Shown piece by piece: positions 42,821 to 52,126 of a DNA stretch of 64,000 nucleotides; position 1 is the stretch's first letter, and the number at the start of each line of letters is the position of its first letter. The notes under the pieces were generated by a model. The model ran no database searches, had not been told where the DNA came from, and worked only from the letters and a program-made list of their open reading frames with translations. Made by a program: the position numbers and the translations under genes. The stretch is from an uncultured Collinsella sp. (GTDB lineage: Bacteria; Actinomycetota; Coriobacteriia; Coriobacteriales; Coriobacteriaceae): contig CAUBOH010000011.1 of the NCBI GenBank assembly GCA_958437495.1, forward strand, positions 1 through 64,000, read 5' to 3'.

Positions 42821-44093
42821 GGACCTCCCTGCGAGCATGGACTAAGCCGGAATCGTCGACTCCGATGATAGCAACATCGAGCAGACACGGGGCCTTGAGC
42901 CCGCAGGCATCGTCAAGACGGGCATGATGGAACGAGCCGAGCGTCAGGTTGTCGCCATACTCGAGCACCGCACGCTCGACCGTGCCCACGCGGCGGCGGG
43001 CATCGGCGATCGCAAGCTCCTGTGCGGCGGCACGCATGCGGCGACTGCGTTCGGCAATAATCTCGGGTGGCACCTGATCGGGCATATCGGCCGCAAGCGT
43101 GCCGGGACGTTTGCTATAGCGGAAGACATGCATACGCGAAAAGCCCACGCGGCGGCACAACGCCAGCGACTCCTCGAACTCCTCGTCCGTCTCGCCGGGG
43201 AAACCGACAATGACATCGCAAGAAAGTGACGCCTGCGGCAGATTGGCACGAATCATGCGCACCGTGTCCTCAAAGGCCTCCGCACTATAGGGACGACCCA
43301 TGCGATGCAGGATCGCCGTACAGCCGGACTGCACGGGAAGATGCAAGAAAGGCGCGATACGCTGCGGATAGCGCGCCATCACCTTGAGCAGGCGCTCGGA
43401 GATGTCCATGGGCTCCACTGAGGAAATGCGCACGTGGGCAATCGTAGTGCGCTCCATAATGGCCTCGAGCAGCTCATCGATCTCCACGTGTTCGTCAGTC
43501 GCGCTCTTGCCGTCATAGGCGCCCAGGTTCACGCCAGTCAGCACCACCTCGGGCACACCGGCCTCCTGGGCCTCACGCACCTGCTCGAGCACGGACTCGA
43601 CGGGCACGGAGCGCTCGGGGCCGCGAGCCTTCCACACGATGCAATACGTGCAACGGTGATTGCAGCCGTCTTGGATCTTCACGCCCAGACGCGAGCGCCC
43701 CAGAGCATCGACCACATCGCTGTCGCTGCAAGCGGCCACACTATCGGATTCGACACCAAGCACCTCGCAGACACGCTCGGCGACGTCGATTTTAGACGGT
43801 TCGGCAATGACGCGGTCCGAAAGCTCTAGTAGTTCTTCGGGATGCAAGTTGACGACGCAACCGGTCACGACCACGTAGGGCTTACCTGGATATGACAGCG
43901 CATGACGGACGGCCTTGCGGGTCTTAGCCTCGGCCTCGCCCGTCACGGCGCAGGTATTGATTACGATCAGGTCGGCATCCTGGGGCTCCACCATCGCAAA
44001 ACCCTGGCGCATAAGATCGGCAGTGATACGGTCGGACTCAACCCGGTTGACACGGCAGCCAAGGTTGACGACGGAAATATGGGGTGCGAGCAA
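42801..44093 (-). CDS. mtaB: tRNA methylthiotransferase MtaB
   Basis: A 430-residue radical-SAM enzyme that converts t6A37 of tRNA into ms2t6A37. N-terminal cluster cysteines lie in NLGCRVN, NTCAVT and TGCV; the radical-SAM motif is DGCNHRCTYC. The C-terminal TRAM-like end is short. The start is TTG at 44093, with TAAGGAGC 6 nt upstream overlapping the dnaJ stop. This is the third methylthiotransferase in the window. Confidence 0.94.
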   Translation of the reverse strand: MLAPHISVVNLGCRVNRVESDRITADLMRQGFAMVEPQDADLIVINTCAVTGEAEAKTRKAVRHALSYPGKPYVVVTGCVVNLHPEELLELSDRVIAEPSKIDVAERVCEVLGVESDSVAACSDSDVVDALGRSRLGVKIQDGCNHRCTYCIVWKARGPERSVPVESVLEQVREAQEAGVPEVVLTGVNLGAYDGKSATDEHVEIDELLEAIMERTTIAHVRISSVEPMDISERLLKVMARYPQRIAPFLHLPVQSGCTAILHRMGRPYSAEAFEDTVRMIRANLPQASLSCDVIVGFPGETDEEFEESLALCRRVGFSRMHVFRYSKRPGTLAADMPDQVPPEIIAERSRRMRAAAQELAIADARRRVGTVERAVLEYGDNLTLGSFHHARLDDACGLKAPCLLDVAIIGVDDSGLVHARREVHGSLED

Positions 44094-44102
44094 GCGGGCT
44101 CC

Positions 44103-45251
44103 TTAATCGAGGATATCGTCGAGGGCGCTCTTGATACGATCGGTTACCGACTTCTTACCGGAAGCGACGTCATCGCCCATCTCGTCGGCAAAAGCGCGGA
44201 GCAGCTCGCGCTGTTTGTTGGAAAGGTTCGTGGGAACGACCACACGCAGTTGCACGACCAGACGACCGCGTGAGCCGCCACCGCCGATGCGCGGCATGCC
44301 GAAGTTGTTGACGCTGACGGTGTCGCCATACTGCGTACCGGCGGGGACGCACACTTTGACGACCTCCTCGGGCATAATGCCCTCGACCTCGATCTCACAA
44401 CCGAGCGCGGCCTGCGCGATGGAGATATCGCTCACCAGGTACAGGTCGTCGCCATTGCGCTTAAAGCGCTCGTGATCGGCGACGCGCACGTTGACGATCA
44501 GGTCGCCCGAAGGCTCACCACGAAGGCCGGCCTCGCCAAAGCCGCTCACGCGCAGTTGGCGACCGGTCGAGACGCCGGCGGGAATATCGATGTCGATCTT
44601 TTCGTGCGAAGGCGTGCGGCCCTGACCGTCGCAAGTCTCGCAGGGATGATCGATGACCGTGCCCTCGCCGTGGCAGTCGGGGCAAGGCGAGGAGGACTGG
44701 ACCTGACCCAAAAATGAGCGCTGGACCGTGGTGACATAGCCCGTGCCGTGACAGCGGCTGCACTGCTTTTCGGTCGCACCGTCAGCCTTGCCCGTACCGT
44801 TGCAGTCATCGCAGGGAGCAAGGCGGTCATAGCTGATCGTCTTTTTGCAGCCAAGCGCAGCTTCCTCGAGCGTCACCGAAAGCGAGATGGCCATATCGCG
44901 ACCGCGACGGCGCTCGCGCCGGCTGCGGGCACCACCGACGGCGCCGCCGCCAAAGAACGACGAGAACAGGTCGTCCATGCCCATTCCGCCAAAGATATCG
45001 TTGATGTCGACATAGCCGGAACCACCAGGGCCGTCGGCAGTACCAAAGCGATCGTAGTTGGCACGCTTCTGCTCATCGGAGAGGACAGAATAGGCCTCGT
45101 TAAGCTCTTTGAACTTTGCCTCGGCCTCGGGGTCGTCCGAAACATCCGGGTGTACCGTACGGGCTTTCTTTAGAAACGCGCGCTTAATGGTCCGCGCGTC
45201 GGCATCCTTATCGACACCAAGTACCTCGTAGTAATCCCTATTTTCCGACAC
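44103..45251 (-). CDS. dnaJ: Chaperone DnaJ, type I
   Basis: A 382-residue co-chaperone that stimulates DnaK. The J domain has H34-P35-D36, then a Gly/Phe-rich segment (FGGGAVGG), four CxxCxGxG zinc repeats (about 143-205) and two beta-barrel substrate domains. The start is GTG at 45251 with AAGGAT upstream; the earlier frame is not supported. No dnaK, grpE or hrcA gene is adjacent. It precedes mtaB by 9 bp. Confidence 0.95.
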   Translation of the reverse strand: MSENRDYYEVLGVDKDADARTIKRAFLKKARTVHPDVSDDPEAEAKFKELNEAYSVLSDEQKRANYDRFGTADGPGGSGYVDINDIFGGMGMDDLFSSFFGGGAVGGARSRRERRRGRDMAISLSVTLEEAALGCKKTISYDRLAPCDDCNGTGKADGATEKQCSRCHGTGYVTTVQRSFLGQVQSSSPCPDCHGEGTVIDHPCETCDGQGRTPSHEKIDIDIPAGVSTGRQLRVSGFGEAGLRGEPSGDLIVNVRVADHERFKRNGDDLYLVSDISIAQAALGCEIEVEGIMPEEVVKVCVPAGTQYGDTVSVNNFGMPRIGGGGSRGRLVVQLRVVVPTNLSNKQRELLRAFADEMGDDVASGKKSVTDRIKSALDDILD

Positions 45252-45332
45252 GACCGAATCCTTCCGACTTTCAATATTGTCACAGTGCGTCCTATACCCA
45301 TGCAGGGCCGGCCGCAAACAGAGGGTTTGATG

Positions 45333-46436
45333 TTATTGCATCCCGTAGGGCGAAAGCATCGCGCGCTGCGAGCAGCTCGCAAACCACACCGACACGAGCG
45401 CGAACATGAAGCCGTTGGCAAAACCGTTGGCAAACTGCATCGCGCCACGCTTCCACCACAGCAGGCTACGGTGAAGTACCCCATCCGAGAGCACCATGAA
45501 CAGGCCCATGGCAAACGGAATAAAACACATCACGGCAAAGGCCGAGAACACGCCCGAGATGGCCGACAGCACCAAAAACGGCGCGACGATGCCCATCAGG
45601 TAAAAGCCGGTACGGGCCTTGCCCTCCAGGCGCTCGGCCTCCACATGGGCGCGACCGACCAGGTCACCACCCGTGGCGCCATTGGTACCGGCATGGCCCA
45701 TGCCGCTAATGCGAACCTCGTCGCCGTCGTGCGTGCCGGCAGGAAACTCAATCGTTTGCTCGGAGGTCACGCGGGTACGACCGCTGCCGCCGCAATCGGG
45801 GCACGGATCGGCTACGACCTTGCCTGAGCCGCCGCACTCGGGGCAAACCGACTGAAACGTGCCGGCGCCAAACAGGAAGGACAGGTCCACATCGATATGG
45901 CCGCGTCCGCCACAGCTTGGGCAGGTATGGGCATGCTCGGAGGAGACAGAACCCGAGCCGCCGCAGTGTCCGCACGTATCGAATCGCGTGTAGCGAACGG
46001 TTTTGCGGGCACCGCCCTTGGCCTCCTTGGCATCGAGCTTAATGTCGACGACCACGTTGGCACCGCTTTCGGGATTGTAGGCTGCCCGCCCGCGACGCGG
46101 CTGGCCCCAAGCGCCGCCGAAGGGAAAACCGCCCTCAAAGGGATTGCCGTACCCGGCGCCGCCGGCGTAACCGCCGCCATAAGGCGAAGCCGTAGGAGCG
46201 CCGGCGAAGGGATTGCCCGAGCGCATGGCGTCATAGCGTGCACGCTTCTGCTCGTCCGAAAGCACAGCGTAGGCCTCGGAAACCTCTTTGAACTTTTCCT
46301 CGGCACCCGGCTCTTTATTGACGTCCGGATGGAGCTTGCGGGCCTTCTGCTGGAAGGCCTTTTGAATATCACGCGAGGAGGCATCCTTAGAGACACCGAG
46401 AATCTCGTAGTAATCTTTTTCGTTCATCGTCGCCAT
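45333..46436 (-). CDS. DnaJ-like protein with C-terminal membrane domain
   Basis: A 367-residue protein. The J domain has H36-P37-D38; a Gly/Phe/Tyr/Pro-rich stretch (about 74-118) follows, then four zinc repeats (CGHCGGSG, CPSCGGRG, CPECGGSG, CPDCGGSG; about 155-219) and the start of the first substrate domain (to about 265). Instead of the second substrate domain and dimerisation end there are three hydrophobic helices (about 277-297, 298-317, 337-354). It is therefore a J protein tethered to the membrane. AGGAGGT at 8 nt supports the ATG at 46436. It directly precedes the normal dnaJ. The frame is intact throughout, so this is not a frameshift. Confidence 0.88.
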   Translation of the reverse strand: MATMNEKDYYEILGVSKDASSRDIQKAFQQKARKLHPDVNKEPGAEEKFKEVSEAYAVLSDEQKRARYDAMRSGNPFAGAPTASPYGGGYAGGAGYGNPFEGGFPFGGAWGQPRRGRAAYNPESGANVVVDIKLDAKEAKGGARKTVRYTRFDTCGHCGGSGSVSSEHAHTCPSCGGRGHIDVDLSFLFGAGTFQSVCPECGGSGKVVADPCPDCGGSGRTRVTSEQTIEFPAGTHDGDEVRISGMGHAGTNGATGGDLVGRAHVEAERLEGKARTGFYLMGIVAPFLVLSAISGVFSAFAVMCFIPFAMGLFMVLSDGVLHRSLLWWKRGAMQFANGFANGFMFALVSVWFASCSQRAMLSPYGMQ

Positions 46437-46494
46437 GTACGGCAACCTCCTGCTCACAGCAGCGTATATCTTGCGGTAATTCTACCCGAGCGGC

Positions 46495-47727
46495 CTATGC
46501 TAGACCCCAAAACAGCTCGAACAGAACATTTCCATCGAGCCAACCCAGGTGTGTCGGCGCTAAACGAGCTCGAACACGGCCCGCAACGACATCTGCCGAA
46601 GTGAAGGATCCCTCATGGACCCCGAGCGCCTCGGGCACCCACGTGGCAAGACCCAATTCGAGTGCGCGATCGCAGGCAGCCGCGAGCTCACCCGTTGGGA
46701 TGACACGCGCCGCGCGAACCAACAGGTCGGGCCCAACACCGCGCGTCATGCGACAGGCGAGCATCAGGTCTTCGGCCGCAGCCTCACGCTGCGACAGATA
46801 TTCGGCCTCAAACGCCGTCGCGTCATCGTCGCGCTGCAGCAGACGTACACGGTGCGCATCACCTCGAGAAGACACGCCGGGAAACAAACCTGCAAGACGG
46901 TCGAAATCCCCAGCATCGAGCATGCCCGCGGCAGAACGGCCCAGGCCCAGGTAACCCTGCCCGGTCCAGTACGCGATGTTGTGGGCGCACTCATGGCCGT
47001 CGAGCGCGTAGCTTGCCACCTCATACGGGTGATAGCCGGCGGCACCCAAGAGCTCGCGCGCCACGTCCATGCAGGCGGCCTGAAAATCCTCGTCGGGCTC
47101 CAGCGACTCGTCACGGCACGCCATGCGATAAAGGGGCGTCCCCTCCTCGAGCGTGAGCGGGTAAACCGACACATGATGCGGAGCCGCCGTCAGCACGCCA
47201 TCGAGCGTGCGCTTCCAACTCGCTGCGGTCTGCCCGGGAAGTCCGCACATAAGGTCGCACGACACGTCAAGCCCAGCTTCCTTGACCGTCGCGATGGCAG
47301 CGAGCGCCCGATCGGCATCGTGAATACGGCCGATGGCGGTAAGTTCGGTATTATCGAGCGTTTGCGCGCCCAGAGAGACGCGTGTGACACCAACCTTGGC
47401 AAGCGCAACGGCTAGCTCGGCGGACAGCGACTCGGGATTAGCCTCACAGGTAAACTCAACAGGGGCGCACCACGCACGAATACGACGCGCCAGCTCCACC
47501 AGGCGCTCCCCCGCCAGCGACGGCGTGCCACCGCCAACATAGACGGTGCTGATCTGATCGAGGGCCCCGGCCTTGCCAAAAGAATCGAGGCGCGCGTACA
47601 ACTGCTCAAAATAGGCATCGAGCGCAGCGCCCAGCTCGCACGGAGCGAAACTGCGCGAATCAAAGTCGCAGTATCGGCACTTTTGGGCACAGAACGGCAC
47701 GTGCGCATACAGCGCGGTAACGGCCAC
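46495..47727 (-). CDS. hemW: HemW-like radical-SAM haem chaperone
   Basis: A 410-residue radical-SAM protein. The cluster motif is C13-x3-C17-x2-C20 in PFCAQKCRYCDFDS, and YVGGGTPSL is the second family signature. HemW (formerly a HemN-like oxidase) binds haem and delivers it to respiratory enzymes; true coproporphyrinogen oxidase activity is not expected. It starts with GTG, 2 bp after the dusB stop, with GGAGG 7 nt upstream. The C-terminal winged-helix part is present. Confidence 0.92.
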   Translation of the reverse strand: MAVTALYAHVPFCAQKCRYCDFDSRSFAPCELGAALDAYFEQLYARLDSFGKAGALDQISTVYVGGGTPSLAGERLVELARRIRAWCAPVEFTCEANPESLSAELAVALAKVGVTRVSLGAQTLDNTELTAIGRIHDADRALAAIATVKEAGLDVSCDLMCGLPGQTAASWKRTLDGVLTAAPHHVSVYPLTLEEGTPLYRMACRDESLEPDEDFQAACMDVARELLGAAGYHPYEVASYALDGHECAHNIAYWTGQGYLGLGRSAAGMLDAGDFDRLAGLFPGVSSRGDAHRVRLLQRDDDATAFEAEYLSQREAAAEDLMLACRMTRGVGPDLLVRAARVIPTGELAAACDRALELGLATWVPEALGVHEGSFTSADVVAGRVRARLAPTHLGWLDGNVLFELFWGLA

Positions 47728-47729
47728 CC

Positions 47730-48773
47730 TTACGCCTCCAGCGGATGAGGGGGCACCGATTCGCCGGCGGCAAGGGCAGCCTCGCAGGCCATCACATCGC
47801 GCTCGATCTCATCGACCAGCGCCATGAACTCCTCATACGTGGAGCAGCGCACCACCTGGGCGCGCCAAGCGGCGGCATGGGGCATGCCTTTTAAGTACCA
47901 GCTTGCGTACGTGCGGGCGCGCGACATGAGCGGCAAGAGCTCATGCGTCAGCGTTAGGTGCTCACGCAGGGCGTCCAGGCGCTCGACGGAACTGCGCGTC
48001 GGCACCGGCATGCCATCGAGCGCAAGGGCGCGAGCATCGCCAAAGACCCAGGGATTACCGTAGATACCGCGCGCGATAAACACTGCGCTGGCACCCGAGT
48101 TGCGCAGATGCTCCGCGGCATCCTCGGCGCAGAACACGTCGCCCGAACCGATCACGGGAATCTCAACGGCATCTGCGACCTCATCGACGACCGACCAATC
48201 GGCCTGGCCCGTGTAGAGCTGCGTGGCGCAACGACCATGCACGGCGACTGCGGCAGCCCCTGCACCCTCAAGCATCTGGGCAAATGTCGCGGCATTGCGG
48301 TCCTCGGCATAAAAGCCCTTGCGAATCTTGACGGTCACGGGCACGTGCGCAGCACACACCGTGGCCTCGACGATCTTCTCCGCCAGGTCAGGCGTGCGCA
48401 TAAGCGCCGAGCCCTCGCCCTTGGTAACGACCTTGCGGGCGGGGCATGCCATATTGATATCGATGAGCGACAGACGATCGCCAACGCGCTCCTCGACGGC
48501 GGTGACGGCGCTCGCAAACTGATCTGGCTTGGAGCCAAAGAGCTGCACGCAAATCTGCTGCTCCTCGTCAGCCGGCAGCACCAGGCGCCAGGTCTTGTTG
48601 CTGGCATAGGCAAGGCCCGCCACGCTCACCATCTCGCTGTAGGCAAGGTTGGCACCGCGGCGGCGGCACATGATACGGTAGGCGGGGTCGGTCACGCCCG
48701 CCATGGGAGCCATAAGGAACGGCTGCTCGGCATAGGCGCTCAGCAGCCGCTGACTATATTCGGAAAGCGCCAT
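47730..48773 (-). CDS. dusB: tRNA-dihydrouridine synthase
   Basis: A 347-residue FMN enzyme that reduces uridines in the tRNA D loop. Signatures are MAPMAGVTDPAYR, DINMACPARKVVTKGEGSAL with the catalytic Cys, TVKIRKGF, AVHGRC and IGSGDVF. It fits the DusB subgroup usual in Gram-positive bacteria. It lies 4 bp after lepA. Confidence 0.94.
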   Translation of the reverse strand: MALSEYSQRLLSAYAEQPFLMAPMAGVTDPAYRIMCRRRGANLAYSEMVSVAGLAYASNKTWRLVLPADEEQQICVQLFGSKPDQFASAVTAVEERVGDRLSLIDINMACPARKVVTKGEGSALMRTPDLAEKIVEATVCAAHVPVTVKIRKGFYAEDRNAATFAQMLEGAGAAAVAVHGRCATQLYTGQADWSVVDEVADAVEIPVIGSGDVFCAEDAAEHLRNSGASAVFIARGIYGNPWVFGDARALALDGMPVPTRSSVERLDALREHLTLTHELLPLMSRARTYASWYLKGMPHAAAWRAQVVRCSTYEEFMALVDEIERDVMACEAALAAGESVPPHPLEA

Positions 48774-48777
48774 AGAC

Positions 48778-50589
48778 CTACTCGTCCACCTTGAGGATCG
48801 CCATAAACGCCTCCTGCGGGACCTCGACCGAGCCGATAGCCTTCATGCGCTTCTTGCCCTCTTTCTGCTTCTCGAGCAGTTTGCGCTTACGCGAAATATC
48901 GCCGCCGTAGCACTTGGCAAGCACGTCCTTGCGGCGCGCCTTGACGGTGGAGCGGGCAATGATCTTGTTGCCGATTGCGCCCTGGATGGGCACCTCGAAC
49001 AGCTGACGAGGGATAATCTCCTTGAGCTTGTCGCACAGGCCGCGGGCAAGACCGTAGGCCTTGTCCTTATGGACGATAAACGACAGTGCGTCCACCTCGT
49101 CGCCCGAAAGCAGGATATCGAGCTTCACAAGTTCGGATGGACGGTACTCGTTGAACTCGTAGTCCAACGAGGCGTAACCCTTGGTGCGACTCTTGAGCTG
49201 GTCAAAGAAGTCCAGGATGAGTTCGGCGAGCGGCATATCGAAGCGCATCTCCACCGATTTGCTCGTGAGATGGATCATGTCGGTCGTCACGCCGCGGTGC
49301 TCGATGGCGAGCTGCATGACGGCACCCGTATACTCGGGCGGACAGATGATCTTGGCTTTGAGGAACGGCTCCTCAATGCGCTCGATACGCGTGGCCTCGG
49401 GCAGATCCTGCGGGCTGCGGACATCGATCATTTCGCCATCGGTCTTGTACACGTGATAGTCGACCGAAGGACTCGTGGCGATGAGGTCCAGGTTGAACTC
49501 ACGCTCGAGACGCTCCTTGACGACCTCCATGTGCAGCAGGCCCAAGAAGCCCACGCGGAAGCCAAAGCCGAGCGCCACGGACGTCTCGGGCTCCCACACC
49601 AACGACGGGTCGTTAACGTGGAGCTTATCGAGTGCGTCGCGCAGGTTCTCGTAATCCTTGTTATCGATGGGGAACAGGCCCGTGTAGACCATGGGCTTGG
49701 CCTCGCGGTAGCCCGGAAGCGGCTCAGGACAGGGGTTCGACGCCCAGGTAAGGGTGTCGCCCACGCAAACGGCCTCGGGGTCCTTCAGGCCCGTGACCAC
49801 ATAGCCGACCTCGCCAACCGTCAGCGCGTCAACCGGGGTCTCGGCAGGACGCTTGACGCCCACGCCGTCGACCAAAAAGTCACCCTCGGCCTGCATCATG
49901 AGCAAAGTATCGCCTTTTTTGATGGAACCGTCGAAGACGCGCACCGTGGCCACTACACCGCGATACTCGTCAAAGTACGAATCCAGAATGAGCGCTTTGA
50001 GCGGAGCGTTTACATCGCCCTTAGGCGGGGAGATCAAAAAGACGATGGACTCCAGCAGATCGTGAATGCCCTCGCCGGTCTTGCCCGATACGCACACGGC
50101 ATCGTCGGCAGGAATCGCCAGGTCGTCCTCGATCTCGGTCTTGACCTCGACGGGATGGGCCGAGGGCAGGTCGATCTTGTTGATGGCAGGCACAATGTCC
50201 AGATTGGCGTTCATAGCGAGCGTCGCGTTGGAGACGGTCTGCGCCTCAACGCCCTGGGTGGCGTCCACGACGAGCACCGCACCCTCGCAAGCGGCCAGTG
50301 AGCGCGAGACCTCGTAGGTAAAGTCTACATGGCCCGGCGTATCGATGAGATTGAACTGATACGTCTCGCCGTCATCGGCGTCATAGGACACGCGGACGGC
50401 ATTGGACTTGATCGTGATGCCGCGCTCGCGCTCGATATCCATGGTGTCGAGCAGCTGCGACTCCATGTCGCGCTCTTCGACGGTATGGGTGAGCTCGAGG
50501 ATACGGTCACTGATCGTGGACTTGCCATGATCGATGTGCGCAACGATTGAGAAGTTGCGAATGTGGGAAATGTCAATTGAAGTATTCAT
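48778..50589 (-). CDS. lepA: Elongation factor 4 (LepA)
   Basis: A 603-residue ribosomal GTPase related to EF-G. G1 is AHIDHGKST, G3 DTPGHVDF and G4 NKIDLP. The LepA-specific C-terminal domain ends with RKRLLEKQKEGKKRMKAIG. The ATG at 50589 is chosen from the family opening (MNTSIDISHIRNFSIVAHID); the frame extends 20 codons further. The ribosome site is weak (GTAAGA). Confidence 0.97.
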   Translation of the reverse strand: MNTSIDISHIRNFSIVAHIDHGKSTISDRILELTHTVEERDMESQLLDTMDIERERGITIKSNAVRVSYDADDGETYQFNLIDTPGHVDFTYEVSRSLAACEGAVLVVDATQGVEAQTVSNATLAMNANLDIVPAINKIDLPSAHPVEVKTEIEDDLAIPADDAVCVSGKTGEGIHDLLESIVFLISPPKGDVNAPLKALILDSYFDEYRGVVATVRVFDGSIKKGDTLLMMQAEGDFLVDGVGVKRPAETPVDALTVGEVGYVVTGLKDPEAVCVGDTLTWASNPCPEPLPGYREAKPMVYTGLFPIDNKDYENLRDALDKLHVNDPSLVWEPETSVALGFGFRVGFLGLLHMEVVKERLEREFNLDLIATSPSVDYHVYKTDGEMIDVRSPQDLPEATRIERIEEPFLKAKIICPPEYTGAVMQLAIEHRGVTTDMIHLTSKSVEMRFDMPLAELILDFFDQLKSRTKGYASLDYEFNEYRPSELVKLDILLSGDEVDALSFIVHKDKAYGLARGLCDKLKEIIPRQLFEVPIQGAIGNKIIARSTVKARRKDVLAKCYGGDISRKRKLLEKQKEGKKRMKAIGSVEVPQEAFMAILKVDE

Positions 50590-50617
50590 GCGGACTATCT
50601 TACCCGAGCGGTACAAA

Positions 50618-50651
50618 AAATGGAGCCTGTTCCATAAAACAGGCTCCATTT
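50618..50651 (-). terminator. Terminator after rpsT
   Basis: A perfect 14-bp stem (arms 50618-50631 and 50638-50651) is followed on the minus strand by a run of six T. It lies 34 bp beyond the rpsT stop and separates rpsT from lepA. Confidence 0.92.
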
Positions 50652-50685
50652 ATGCGCGTAATCTGTGTAGTGTGAAATTTACAAC

Positions 50686-50952
50686 TTAGGCGTTGATGCT
50701 GTTCACGAGCTTGGCAAGACCGGACTTGCGGTTGGAAGCCTGGTTCTTGTGGATGACATGCTTGGCGGCAGCCATGTCGAGACGCTTGGTGACGGTCTTG
50801 AGGGCAGCCTGGGCCTTCTCGGCGTCGCCCTCGGCGACGGCGGACTGGACGTGCTTGGTCAGCGTCTTGAGCTCGGACTTGACAGCCTTGTTACGCATGC
50901 GAGCTGCCTCATTGGTGCGGATACGCTTCTTCTGAGACTTGATGTTTGCCAC
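50686..50952 (-). CDS. rpsT: Ribosomal protein S20
   Basis: An 88-residue small-subunit protein, helical and Lys-rich. Typical segments are ANIKSQKKRIRTNEAARMRN, KAAKHVIHKNQASNRKSGLA-like and the C-terminal LAKLVNSI. The start is GTG at 50952, with AAAGGAAC about 9 nt upstream; the earlier frame does not match the family. It has its own terminator. Confidence 0.96.
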   Translation of the reverse strand: MANIKSQKKRIRTNEAARMRNKAVKSELKTLTKHVQSAVAEGDAEKAQAALKTVTKRLDMAAAKHVIHKNQASNRKSGLAKLVNSINA

Positions 50953-51085
50953 TTCTGGAGTTCCTTTCGAGTTCCTTGCAAAAAATGTATGACACCTCTG
51001 AGACACGGTGAGGTCATGCAAGCGCCTACTATAGCACGCTCCCCCTCAAAGGGATAGAACGAATTTGTCAAATAGGCAGGTATCA

Positions 51086-52048
51086 TCACGATTTTCTCAA
51101 GATGTTCGTAATCCAGAGCAAAAGCGCGGTCTCCGAATCGGCCGAACCCTTAAGCGCGAGCTCCACATCGACCGCGCCCTCGAGCGCGGCAACGAGCTCG
51201 GTCATCGAAAAACGACGTGCCCAGGTAAGGTGATTCTTGACCTGCCAGGCCTGAAGCTTGAGCGTCGCGGCGAGCTCACGCCCCTGCCCACGCCCATCGA
51301 GCGCCTTGGCGACGATAAGCTCGCGAATGCGCCCGCACAGCAGCGTGTAAGTCCACACGTAGCTCTTGGCGGGTAGCAGCCCAAAGAGCTCGAGCGATCG
51401 GCGCATATCGCGGGCCGAGACCGCATTGAGAAAGTCCCAGGGCTGGACTTCGGCCGTGCGCACGATCCAGCGCTCCACATCGGCAAGTTCAATCTGAGGC
51501 GACTCGACCATCTGGGCAAGCTTAGCCAAGTCGTTATCAAGCATGCGAGTGTTTTCACCCGAACGCGAGACAAGCTCCTCGGCGGCCGCCGTCGAGATCG
51601 ACTTGCCGTGCTGTGTCGCCATCTGCTGCACGCGGCGCGGTAGCTCCCAGCGCTTGGTGCCGGAGCAATCGATCACTGCCTTCTTATCGATCTTGGCGAT
51701 TGCTTTATACAAGCGCGTGTTCTTGGCAAGCGAATCGGCGATGATCAGGCAGACGGTCGTGGGGCTGGGGCTCGCCAGATACTCGACAAGCGGCTCCGAG
51801 ACCGTCTTGGAAAGCTTTGAGCAGCCGTCGAGAATTACCAGGCGAAACTCGCTGCCCATGGGAAAGGTGTTGAGTGAGCCGATAATCGATTCGATATCGG
51901 GGTCTTTCGTCATGTCGCGCTCGTCGAGGTTGAACTCGACCATGCCCGACTTTTCCAGTCGTGCCTTCATGCGCGAGACAGCGTGGTCACGTTTGACTCC
52001 GTCAGTACCGACGATCAGATATGCCGGCAACAGCCCGGTTTCGGACAT
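51086..52048 (-). CDS. holA: DNA polymerase III subunit delta
   Basis: A 320-residue clamp-loader subunit that opens the sliding clamp. It has the AAA-like N-terminus (LLPAYLIVGTDGVKRDHAVS), the central helical domain with VCLIIADSLAKNTRLYKAI, and a C-terminal collar domain ending LLWITNILRK. GAGGGGAG before the ATG at 52048 supports that start over the frame opening at 52090. It follows comEC by 78 bp, the common comEC-holA-rpsT neighbourhood. Confidence 0.93.
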   Translation of the reverse strand: MSETGLLPAYLIVGTDGVKRDHAVSRMKARLEKSGMVEFNLDERDMTKDPDIESIIGSLNTFPMGSEFRLVILDGCSKLSKTVSEPLVEYLASPSPTTVCLIIADSLAKNTRLYKAIAKIDKKAVIDCSGTKRWELPRRVQQMATQHGKSISTAAAEELVSRSGENTRMLDNDLAKLAQMVESPQIELADVERWIVRTAEVQPWDFLNAVSARDMRRSLELFGLLPAKSYVWTYTLLCGRIRELIVAKALDGRGQGRELAATLKLQAWQVKNHLTWARRFSMTELVAALEGAVDVELALKGSADSETALLLWITNILRKS

Positions 52049-52126
52049 CGCGCTCCCCTCTCGCAGACTCTCGAATTCGTACCGTGCCATTTTAGCCCAC
52101 GGGCTCGCCCCGCGCCAACGGCAGCA

